DNA of 64,000 nucleotides from the NCBI GenBank assembly GCA_026636295.1, contig CP089454.1, positions 496,001 to 560,000 on the forward strand, written 5' to 3'. Within the stretch, counting starts at the first letter, position 1; each line of letters begins with the position of its first letter. This document shows positions 18,694 through 28,288 of this stretch, in pieces. Under the pieces are notes generated by a model. The model was not told where the DNA came from. It did no database searches and saw only the letters and a program-made list of their open reading frames with translations. Position numbers and translations under genes: made by a program. This DNA comes from Medakamo hakoo. Taxonomy: Eukaryota > Chlorophyta > Trebouxiophyceae > Coccomyxaceae.

Positions 18694-21424
18694 ATGCCGC
18701 CCCGCCGGTCCACGCGCGGCGGCGGCGCGGCAGATCCGGAGCCGGCCTCCGAGCCGGAAGCCAAGCCGGCTGCCCGGGCGACGCGAGGCACCCGCGCAAA
18801 AAAAGCCGACGACGCATCTGCCGACCCGCCACCATCCTCTCCGCCCCGCCCGCGCCGGGGCAAAGCCGCCGCCGGGGCAGCTGCGGCTGCTAAGGAAGAA
18901 GAGCTGGCACCCGCACCCGCTGGCCGGGCGACGCGGGCGGGGCGTGGCAAAGCTGCTGCTGCTGCAGCTGTTGCTCCAGAAGAGGCCGTCGCGCCTCCAC
19001 CCAGTGCGACGGCCCGCGGAAAGGCCGCGGCCGCGGCTGCGGCCACGGCGGCACCTGCGCCATCCCCGCCGCGGCCACGTCGTGGCAAAGCGGGTGCAGC
19101 GGCTGAGGAGGAGAAGAAAGAGCCCGCGCCGGCGCTGGCGGCCGACCCGCCACCGCCACCGCTCGCTGCGGCCTCGCCCGGCCGAGGGCGGAGGGGCAAA
19201 GCCGCCGCCGCCGCCGCGCCTGCCGACGACCCTGCTCCCGCACAGGCTGCTGCGCCGCCGCGCACGGCCGGGCGGGCCGGTGGCCGCACATCCAGGGCGG
19301 CGGCGGCGGCGGCGGCGGAAGGTGCGCCGCCCCCACCTGCCGAGCCTTCGCGCTCGCCGCCTGCAGCTGAGCCGTCGCCGCCGCCGCCGCCGGCGCCTCC
19401 TGCGGCTCCTGCCGCTCCCGTCCCGGATGACGATGAGGCCATGGAAGACGCGCCGGTGGAAGAGGAGGCGCCGGCCGCACGCGAGCCCAGCCTGCCGCCT
19501 TCCGTGGCGGCCCCGCCTGCGGCGCCGCCACCACCCCCACCCCCTCCGCCACCGCCTCCACCTCCACCTCCCGCGCCCGCGCCGCAGGCCGCACCCCCGC
19601 CGCCTGGCGGTGCTACGCCAGTCCCGCCACCCGCACCGCCCGCCGCGCCGCCGGCTCCCCCATCCGACGACGACGACGGCGCCCCAGCCCTCCCGCCGCG
19701 CGCCGGCCCGCCACCCAAGCGGTCTGGCGCCGACTGCCCGTACCTGGCCACCGTGCGCCGGTCCGCCCTGGACTTTGACTTTGAAAAGTGCTGCTCTGTC
19801 AGCCTGTCCCGCGTCAACGTGTACGCGTGCCTCGTGTGCGGGCGGTACCTGGCCGGGCGGGCGCCGGGCACGCCTGCGCACACGCACGCGCTGGAGGCAG
19901 GCCACCACGTCTTCATGAAGCTGGGCGACGGCAAGGTGAGGGCGTGGGCGTGGGCGTGTGTGTGTGCGTGCGTGCGCACGCGGTGTGTCCTGGCGTGCGG
20001 CCTGTGTGCGCAGACAGCGGCGGCGGCGTGTGCGTCCCGCCGGCCCCCTTTAAAAGGGGGCCGGCGGGACCCTGACCCACTAAAAAAAACCATGTTCCAC
20101 CTGTCACACACAGACGTACGTCCTGCCCGACGGCTACGAAGTCGACGACCCGTCCCTGGACACGATTCGCGCCGTGCTCAACCCAACCTACACAGAAGCC
20201 GACATCGCGCGCCTGGACGCCGACCCGGGCTGGGCGCGGGCCCTGGACGGCGCGCCCTTTGCCCCCGGCGTCGTCGGGCTGAACAACCTGGGGTCGACGG
20301 ACTACGCCAACGCGGCCATCCAGGCCCTGGCCCGCGTCGGTCCCCTGCGCGACTGGTGCCTGCGCGCCGCGGGCGTGGCGCTGCCCCCCCTGTCGTCCGC
20401 GTTCGCGGAGCTCGTCCGCAAGATGTGGAACGCGAGGGCCTTCAAGGGCCACGCGTCGCCGCACGAGTTTTTGGTCGCGTGCGGGGCGGCGTCGCACGGC
20501 CGGTTCGGCCCCGCCCCGCCCGCCTCCGGCCCGGGTGCGGGGGGCGCCGCCGCGCCGACCCGCCGGGGGCGGGGCGACCCCGTCGACTTCCTGGCGTGGC
20601 TGCTCAACGCGCTGCACGCGGAGCTGGCTGCGCCGCCCCGCCCGCCGGGCGCCGACCCGCTGCCGCCCGCCGCCGCCGCCCGCGCCGCCGCGGGCCGCCC
20701 CTCCATCATCACCCGCTGCTTCCAGGGCGCGCTCACCGTCACGACGGAAGCCGGGAGCGGGGGCGTGCCCGCCGGCGGCCCCCCCCGCACGCAGACGACC
20801 CCGTTCCTCATGCTGGGCCTGGCCCTCCCGCCCGCGCCCCTGTACCCGGACGCGCTGGAGGCGCGGGCCATCCCGCAAGCCCCGCTGCCCGACCTGTTGC
20901 GCCGGTACGACGGCGTGCGCGTGAGCGACGACCCGGCCCGCGGCCGCCAAACCTTCCGCATCGCCCGCCTGCCGCCGTTCCTCATCCTTCACGTCCGCCG
21001 CTTCGCGCGCGCGGGCGCCGGCCTGCTGGGCGGCGACGCGCCCCTCGAGAAAAACCCGACGGTCGTCACCTTCCCCGTCCGCGGCCTGCGCCTGGGCGAC
21101 ATCATCCCCCTGCCGCCCCCGTCCGAGCACGCGGTGTTCGACCTGGTGGCGAACGTCGTCCACGACGGCCCCGCCGCGGCGGTCGGCGGCGGCGGCGGCG
21201 GCGCCCTGGGCGGGTCGTTCCGCGCGCACGTGCGGCGCAAAGCGGACGGCGGCTGGTACGACGTCGCGGACTTGGCCGTGGCGGACGTCCTGCCGCAGGT
21301 GGTGGCGCTGTCGGAAGCGTACGTGCAGGTGTACGAACGGGCTGATGGTGGGGGTGACGGCCGGGTGGCGGAGGACGAGGCCGCCCGCGCGGCGAAGCGG
21401 CCAAAGCCGATGGAGGAAGGGTGA
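18694..21424 (+). CDS. USP39: U4/U6.U5 tri-snRNP protein USP39/Sad1
   Basis: Two exons, 18694-19935 and 20114-21424, phase 0, 850 aa. The conserved part starts near residue 345 with a ZnF-UBP domain (CPYLATVRRSALDFDFEKCC, CLVCGRYLAG, then HALEAGHHVF). It continues with TYVLPDGYEVDDPSLDTIR and a peptidase-C19 fold (VVGLNNLGSTDYANAAIQAL). The position of the catalytic Cys of true ubiquitin proteases is Asp, as in USP39, so it is an inactive homologue that acts in spliceosome assembly. Human USP39 is 565 aa. The difference is about 340 N-terminal residues with five RGKA-Ala repeats resembling AT-hooks, an acidic patch and a run of about 16 prolines. The intron contains a perfect inverted repeat. 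The gene converges on the At5g02240-like gene, with 68 nt between stops. Confidence 0.92.
20034..20070. repeat. Perfect inverted repeat in USP39 intron
   Basis: Two 18-nt arms, GTCCCGCCGGCCCCCTTT and its exact complement, are separated by a single A, so the RNA would form a very stable hairpin. It lies between the donor (19936) and acceptor (20112-20113), about 43 nt before the acceptor. Confidence 0.95.
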
Positions 21425-21492
21425 AAGACACACACCCACACACAAAAAATGAGATTGTTTTTTTTTTCACGCAACCACACCCTCCGTCTTCT

Positions 21493-22356
21493 TCACACGC
21501 GCGCGTCCGCCGGCAAAGGCGCGTACGCCGCCGTCCCGCTCACGCCTTTGAACAGCGCTTCAAAGTCGGTCGTTGGCGCGACCCCGTCCGCCGGGTCGTC
21601 CGCCACGCAGTCGAGCGACCGGTTTTTCGCGGCGGGGGACGAGATCGCCGCCACGGCCAGGGCCGCGACGTCCGCCCGCGGGATGCGCCGGGTCTCACGC
21701 TTCAGGAGCGTGTCGTCCACGCCCAGGACCAGCCGGCGCTCGCCGCCGGGCGCGTCGATTAGGCCGCCGGGGTGCAGGATGACGGCTTCGACCTTGCCGC
21801 CCGCGGCCAGGCCCATGAGGTATTCCTCCGCCTTGCGCTTCCACAGCAGGATCTTGCCCTGTCCAATGGAGTTCAGCATGTTGTCCACTTGCGTGACGCC
21901 CATCGACGACACCAGGACGATGCGGGACACGCCGGCGGCCAGAGCCGCGTCGAACTGGACTTTTTGGCCTTCCCAGTCCACCTTTTGCGGGGTGCCGGCC
22001 TCCCCGCCCTTCCACCGGAATTCGGGGCGGACGCCCTTCTTGCCCGTGAACTTGGCGAGCATGAGTTTGATGATGGACCGTTTTTTGATTTGGGGCACGG
22101 CGGACGTGGCGACGACGAGCGCGTCGGCGCCTTTGAGGGCGGCCGCGAGTTGCGCGTCCGCGCCGGGCGCCGTCACGTCAATGACCACCACCTCCGCGCC
22201 CGCGGATTTGGCGGCCGCACCGGATTTGGCCGACCGCACGACCGCGACGGGCGGGGCGAACGACGCCGGGTCGGCGGCCAGGCGCTGGACGACGAGGCCG
22301 CCCGTTTTCCCGCCGGCGCCCGTGACGACGACCTTCTTTTTGCCGCCGGACGCCAT
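21493..22356 (-). CDS. NAD(P)-binding protein, At5g02240-like (atypical SDR)
   Basis: 287 aa from the first in-frame ATG at 22356. The N-terminal Rossmann motif is VVVTGAGGKTGG. Other landmarks match the plant At5g02240/At2g37660 family: ALVVATSAVP, GGEAGTPQKVDWEGQK, VLVSSMGVTQ, LWKRKAEEYL, VILHPGGLID and RIPRADVA. The reaction is not established for this family, which belongs to the NmrA-like atypical SDRs. The frame stays open for 42 codons upstream of the ATG, up to a stop. That stretch (about 22357-22482) is Ala/Arg/Thr/Ser-rich with no acidic residues, like a plastid transit peptide, but I find no ATG for it. A hidden 5' exon or a non-AUG start is possible. It is divergent from the methionine-salvage fusion gene. 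Confidence 0.88.
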   Translation of the reverse strand: MASGGKKKVVVTGAGGKTGGLVVQRLAADPASFAPPVAVVRSAKSGAAAKSAGAEVVVIDVTAPGADAQLAAALKGADALVVATSAVPQIKKRSIIKLMLAKFTGKKGVRPEFRWKGGEAGTPQKVDWEGQKVQFDAALAAGVSRIVLVSSMGVTQVDNMLNSIGQGKILLWKRKAEEYLMGLAAGGKVEAVILHPGGLIDAPGGERRLVLGVDDTLLKRETRRIPRADVAALAVAAISSPAAKNRSLDCVADDPADGVAPTTDFEALFKGVSGTAAYAPLPADARV

Positions 22357-22706
22357 GACGGGGGTGGCGGTGGTTGCGCGGGCGGTCGCGGTGCGGGCGG
22401 GCGCGGCCTGTTTCTGTTTGGCGGGATGGGAGTGCGCAGGTTGGAGAGAAAGCACAGGCGCGCGCCGCGCGCTGGCTAGCAAGGCCCCCCGCCTTGTTCA
22501 GCGTTCTCGCACCCCCTCCTCGCCAGTTCTAGCCCCATTGTGGCGATTGTACACTGCCAAACGTACCACGGGCGCGGAAACGCGGAGAGACATGGAAATG
22601 GGTCGCGGGGACGGTGCAGAGGAGCGACAAAGAAAAAGAAGCCAAACACCGCTGTGGAGCGAGCGATGGGTCTCCACTTCCGGTCTTCCCTCCCCCTCCC
22701 GAAAAA
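22357..22706. promoter_or_regulatory. Divergent region, At5g02240-like / MtnA-MtnK genes
   Basis: 350 nt between the assigned start codons. The half nearest the minus gene (22357-22482) is open in that gene's frame and may encode a targeting leader. The other half is less GC-rich and is the best place for a bidirectional promoter. No core motif is obvious. Confidence 0.4.
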
Positions 22707-25700
22707 ATGCCGCCCCTGGAAGCCATTCGCTGGGCGGCCGGCCCGCCGGCTAGCCTGCAACTCCTAGACCAGCGGCTGTTGCCCGGCGAAATGATTTATC
22801 TGGACGTGCCCGACTCCAAAGCCGCGTGGACGGCCATCAAGGTATGGACGGGGGAGAAGCGACGGCCGCGTCGAGATGCGTTGGTTCTTGCGCACAGCGT
22901 GCGGGCTGGACCAGCCCACGCGTCTCCTACCCAAACTACACACACTCCCGGAATACGGAGCGTTGGGAGCGTGCTTGGAGCGGAAAATGGGACAGCGTGA
23001 GAGGCGCGTCGCTGCACACGTGCCGAACATCGGAGCACGCACCCACGCCCCCCTCACTGCCTCGTCCCATCCCCGGTGCCCCCCTCCCCCCTCATGACCC
23101 CAAAAAAGGACATGGCCGTCCGGGGCGCGCCCGCCCTGGCCATCGCCGCCGCCCTGGGCTTAGCCGCGGAACTGGCCAACGGTCCCGGCTTCCCAGACGC
23201 GGCGTCCGCGGCCGAGTTCGTGGCACGGCGCGCCGCGTTCCTCGAGACCGCCCGCCCGACGGCCGTCAACCTCGCTGAAGCGGCCCGCCGCCTGGCGTCG
23301 GCCGCCGCGTCGTCCGCGTCCGCTCCCGGCGCGGCCGGCGCGTCCGTGTGTGCAGCCGTCATTGCTGCTGCCGAAGACATGCTGGCGGACGACGTCGAAT
23401 CCAACCACGCCCTGGCCGAGGCGGGCGCGGACGCGCTGCTCGCCGCCGCGGCCGGGCGGGGGCTGGCCCGCCCGGGCGCGCCGCTCCGCGTCCTCACGCA
23501 CTGCAACACGGGCGCGTTGGCGACCGCCGCCCACGGCACGGCCCTGGGCGTCATCCGCACACTCGCCGCCCGCGGCGACCTGGACCGCGCCTTTTGCACG
23601 GAGACCCGGCCGTACAACCAGGGCGCCCGGCTGACGGCCTTTGAGCTCGCGCACGAGGGCCTGCCCGCCACGCTGCTGTGCGATTCCGCGGCGGCCGGGC
23701 TGCTGCTGCACGGCGGGTCGGGGCCAGCCGACCCGCCCGAGTCCACCAGTCAGACGGGCGCAACCTGGTCCGGCCGCCCGCACGCCGTCGTGGTGGGCGC
23801 CGACCGCGTGGCGGCCAACGGCGACACGGCCAACAAAGTCGGCACGCTCGCGCTCGCGGTCGCGGCCGCCCGGGCCGGCGTCCCTTTCTTCGTGGCGGCG
23901 CCCACGACGACGCTGGATGCCGACTTGCCAGACGGGGCGGGCATCCCCATTGAGCAGCGCCCACCAGACGAAATCACGCACGCGGCCGTGTATGGGAGCG
24001 GCCTGGGCGGTGGCAGCGAGCGGCCGCGCGTGGCAGCGACCGGCGTGTCCGTCTGGAACCCATCATTCGACGTCACGCCCGCGTCCTTGATCACGGGCGG
24101 CATCATCACCGAGGTCGGCCTGGTGCGCCGCGTCGTGGACGGGGATGGCAAGGTTCGGTTCGACGTGGCGGGCGCGGTGGAGGCCGGGAAAGCGCGGCGG
24201 GCGGCCAGAGGCGCGGCGGGTGGAGGGGCGGCTGCTGCGGGCGCGCGCCCGCCGGCCGCGGCAGCGCACCCCGACGCGCCTGCGCCCGCCGACGACGCCG
24301 CCCCCGCGCCATTTGACCCGGAAGCTGTCCGCGCCTTCATCGCCGCCCGCCCTGCCTTGGCCGAACGGCTGGGCGGGACCTCCCCTGCCGACTGGGCCGT
24401 GACCGAGCTGAGCGACGGCAACCTGAACTTTGTCTTCCTTGTGCGCGGGCCGCACGACGACAGGGAGGGCGACAACGTGGCCGCCGGCGCGCTCGTCCTC
24501 AAGCAAGCCTTGCCGTACATCCGCATCGCCCGGGACTGGCCCCTGACGGCGGGGCGGGCGGCGGTCGAGGCCGCCGCCCTGGCCGAACACGGCCGCCTCG
24601 CGCCCGGCCTCGTCCCGGCGCTCTACTCGTTCGACCCGGCGACCTCTGCCCTGGCGCTGGAGTGGGTGCGCCCGCCCGCCACCGTCGTGCGCGGCGCGCT
24701 CGTGGCCGGGGCCATCGTCCCCGGCTTGGCGGGTGATGTGGGCGAGTACGTGGCCCGCACCGCGTTCGGCACGTCCCTGTTCGCCCTCAAATCCGACGCG
24801 TGGCGTGAGTTGGCGGGCCGGTTCCCGAACGCCGACCTGTGCGCGCTGACGGAGCAGGTCGTGTTCGACGACCCCTTCCACGCCGCGCCCACCAACGCCG
24901 ACCACAGTGACGCCGTCGCGGCCTGCCCCGCCCTGGGCGCCGCTCTCGCCGCCCTGCGCACCGACTCCCCCGCCCGCGCCGCCGCCGCGGGTGTCAAGGC
25001 CCTGTTTTGCGAGCGGCGGCAAGCGGTCTTGCACGGCGACCTGCACACGGGGTCCGTCATGGGCGTGCCCGTCGACGCCAGCGTCACCGACTGGGAAGCG
25101 CTGGAAGCCGCCGCTGTCAAGGACGCCGAAGCCGGCACGCGCCACCGGGCCGTCGTCATCGACCCAGAGTTTGCGTGCTGTGGGCCCGTGGCCTTTGACG
25201 CCGGGAAATTTGCGGCCAACCTGGCCATTGCCTACCTCGCCGCCGACGGCCGGCGGGACGGCAGCCGGGCTGTCGATGCGGCCGTCGACGCCCAACAAGC
25301 CTGGTTGGCCGCCTCCATTCCAGCCTTTTGGCGGGCTTTCACAAGTCGGTTTGCCGACCTGTGGAGCACGGCCGCCGCGACGGGCACGGGCGGCGCGCTA
25401 GCGCCCGCGCCGCTCGTCGGCGCTGACGCCCTGGAAGGCGCCCAGGCCCTGGCACTCCAGCAACAAACCTTCTTCGCCGACACGTACGACGCCGCCGTCC
25501 GCTTTGGCGGCGCCGTCCTGCTGCGGCGCGTCGTCGGCATTGCGCAAGTCGCGGATTTCAAGGCCATCCCCGAGCCGGGCGCGCGCGGCGCGGCCATGGT
25601 CGCCGCCCTGGACCTGGGCCGGGCCATGCTGGTGGGTGGGGCTGCCGCCTTCCCGGATTACGGGTCTGTCGTGCGGGCGGCGGCGGACGCGCGGGAGCGA

Positions 25701-25733
25701 GCGAGGGCGAGGGAGGGCGTGGCGGTGGCGTGA
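22707..25733 (+). CDS. Methylthioribose-1-phosphate isomerase / methylthioribose kinase fusion
   Basis: Two exons, 22707-22841 and 23109-25733, phase 0, 919 aa. The N-terminal half is MtnA: the first exon gives AIRWAAGPPASLQLLDQ, and exon 2 gives DMAVRGAPALAIAAALG. These are followed by the isomerase signatures THCNTGALATAAHGTALG and VVGADRVAANGDTANKVGT. After an Ala/Pro-rich linker (about residues 390-430), the C-terminal half is MtnK, with ELSDGNLNFVFLV, LVLKQALPYIRI, VLHGDLHTGSVMG and VIDPEFACCGPVAFD (the kinase HGD and DPE motifs). The two domains catalyse consecutive steps of methionine salvage: MTR to MTR-1-P by the kinase, then MTR-1-P to methylthioribulose-1-P by the isomerase. In plants and most bacteria they are separate proteins. 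No frame break separates them. No targeting peptide is apparent, so it is probably cytosolic. Confidence 0.93.
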
Positions 25734-25802
25734 AGAAAAAAACTGGATGGACCACACCCGCTGCGTTTTGTTTTTCCAACCCTCGTTCACTCTTGCTGAC
25801 CT

Positions 25803-25820
25803 CCCCCCCCCCCCCCCCCC
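25803..25820. repeat. Poly-C run in convergent intergenic region
   Basis: 18 consecutive C between the stops of the MtnA-MtnK gene and the pyruvate kinase gene. The rest of this 221-nt gap is also C-rich, with a second run near 25947-25953. Confidence 0.95.
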
Positions 25821-25954
25821 GCCCGCGTCCGCCGCGACACCCACTCCCACCGCGACACCTCCCCAGGGGGACACGCGCACCCCGCCACACAGAAAAATCA
25901 GGACGAAAAAACAAAACATCCTCTCCCTCCCCTCCCTCACCCTCCCCCCCCCCT

Positions 25955-27985
25955 TCAAGACACCCGCCGAATTTGGGCCGAGCGCACGACCTGGTCCGTG
26001 CCCGGCCCCGTCCGAATGTCCGAGACGACGACGACCAGGTCGCCCTGGGAGACGAGGCCCCGGCGCTTGAGCAGGGAGAACGTGCGCGCGACGTTCACCT
26101 CCGGGTCCGCGTCAAAGTCCAGGCGGAAGGGCATGACGCCCCACCGCAGGTTCATGCGCTGGCGGACGGGCTGCTGGTCGGTGAACGCAAAGATGGGGCA
26201 GTCGGGCCGGCACCGGGACAGGAAGTTGGCCATGTAGCCGCGGCGGGTGAAGACGAAGATGGCGCGGGCGCCCAGGTTGTTGGCCATGGCGGCCGCGGAC
26301 GCGCACAGCTCCTCCGACACGCGGCCGGCGGGCGCGGTTGTCAGGTGCGGCAGGACGAGCTGGCCGTGCTTTTCCTGGCGCACCCACTCCTCCGACCGCG
26401 TGGCCACGGCCCGCAGCACGTCCACCGCCTTGCCCGGGTACGCGCCGACGGCCGACTCGCCGCTGAGCATGAGGGCGTCCGCCCGCTGGCGCACGACGTC
26501 CGACACGTCCGCGACTTCGGCGCGCGTCGGCGTCGGGTACTCGATCATGGATTGGAGGAGGTGCGACGCGACGATGACGGGCTTGCCCGCCTGGCGGCAC
26601 CGGGCGACGACCTCCTTTTGGACGGACGGCACGTCCTCCATGTTGATCTGGGCGCCCAGGTCGCCGCGCGCCACCATGACGGCGTCGGACGCCGCCACGA
26701 TCTCGGCCAGGTTGGGGACGGAGTCGAAGGACTCGACCTTCGCGATGACCTCGATCTCGCCGTCGGCGCGCGACGCGAGGTACGACTTCAGGTTGTTGAT
26801 GACGTCAGCATTTTTCACGAAGGACACGGCGATGAAGTCCACTTTCTCGGCGATGGCGAAGTCGATGTCCAGCCAGTCCTTGGCGGACAGGACGGGCAGC
26901 ATGGCGTTGCGGGCGCGGACGACGGTGCCGCCGCGCCGGAACGTCAGGTTGGCGCGCGACAGGATGATGCCCGGGTCGACGACGCGCGCCTTCACGTCCG
27001 GGCCCGCCTTGGCCGTGACCTCCAGGCTGACCATGCCGCCGTCCACGATGACCATGTCGCCCGGCTGGACGTCGTCGACAAACGCCTCGTACGACACGCC
27101 GATGGCGTTCGCGCCGGCGGCGGCCGGGTCGCGAATGGTGAGCGTAAACTCCTCGCCCGTCTCGGCTTTCAACGGCGATTCCAGGGCGGACGTGTGGACT
27201 TCACTGCCCTCCGTGTCGACCATGATGGCGACGGAGTACCCTTTTTCCTTGTTCAAAGTCCGGATGCGGTCGATGACGGCTTTGTGCCAGGCGTGGTCGC
27301 CGTGGCACATGTTCAGCCGGGCGACATTCATGCCGGCAGCGGCCAATTCACCCAGAGTTTCGGCGGAGGAGGAGGACGGGCCGATGGTGCAGATGATTTT
27401 GGTGCGGCGGGTGGAGCGGAAGCCTGCGTTGATTTTTTTTTTTTTTTTTGTTGTTGGGTTGGGTTGAGTGGTTGAGGGCGGCGTCTGGCCGAGAGAGCAG
27501 GGGCGCACGGTCGCGGCGGGGAGAGAGACGTGCGTCCCAGGAGAGGGCGTCAACGCAGGCTCCTCCTCGTCCGGCTGGCAAGGGCAGGGCGGTCTGCGCC
27601 TGCCGCGACGGGTGAAAGGCCAGGGCGGCTGCCGCATCACCCCTGCAAACCTCGCGGAAAAAAACTAGCCAAGGTTTTTTTTTCGCGGCTGGGGCTGCGT
27701 TATCTTGCGCCTCGCCTCACCGTTTTCGGCCAGCTCTTTCGCCAGCACGGCATCCACTTCCAGGTCGCATGCCGGCCCGGACGGCGTGACGGCCTCGGCC
27801 GTCGCCGCGCCCTTGGTGGCGGCCGTGGAGGTCGGACCGGGCCGGCGGGCGACGGCCGTGGACACGGACCGGCGAGACGCATGCGGGTTCGGCGCGGCCG
27901 CGTTGCGAGGCGGGGTGCGCGGCTTGACGCCGGCTTTGACGCCAGCGTTGACGCCGCCTCCCAGGCAGCGGACGGGGGCGGGCAT
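25955..27985 (-). CDS. PK: Pyruvate kinase, plastid type
   Basis: Two exons, 27985-27721 and 27423-25955, joined in phase 1 to give [21 protein letters not shown] across the junction; 577 aa. The enzyme converts phosphoenolpyruvate and ADP to pyruvate and ATP. Family motifs are [42 protein letters not shown], a region with [15 protein letters not shown] (which replaces the usual ATQML motif) and [15 protein letters not shown]. The NMCHG and DTEGSEVH variants are the ones found in plant plastid pyruvate kinases, which supports plastid location. The first 65 residues are basic and rich in Ala, Ser, Thr and Pro, fitting a transit peptide. The 297-nt intron carries an A-run just before the acceptor on the coding strand. 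The start at 27985 is divergent from exportin-7. Confidence 0.93.
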
Positions 27986-28288
27986 CGCGGCGTGCGGGCG
28001 CCTGTGGTAGTGGGCGTGCGTGTGCCGGACGGGACGAGCCGGTAAGGAAACTTGTGCTCTCGTTCTTCGGCCAGTTTGTGTTTTGCGCAGCGCAGGTCGT
28101 TTCGTTGCTCAGAGCGGAGAAAAAGGAGCAAATAAGGGGCCGCGCCTCTGTTTCTGCACGCGCGCGTGCCCGCACCCGCACGGAGCACGCAGGGCTCCTC
28201 TCCTCGCACACGCACCAGGCCCCACCCCTTGGCCACACGCACCAGGCGCTGAGAGAGGGAAGCGAGGAGCGGGCAATAGTTGCACGCA
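27986..28288. promoter_or_regulatory. Divergent promoter region, pyruvate kinase / exportin-7
   Basis: 303 nt between divergent start codons. The stretch 28190-28250 has two near copies of a CACACGCACCAGGC-type motif about 25 nt apart. Promoter role is inferred from orientation, and the repeated motif may be chance in such biased sequence. Confidence 0.4.
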
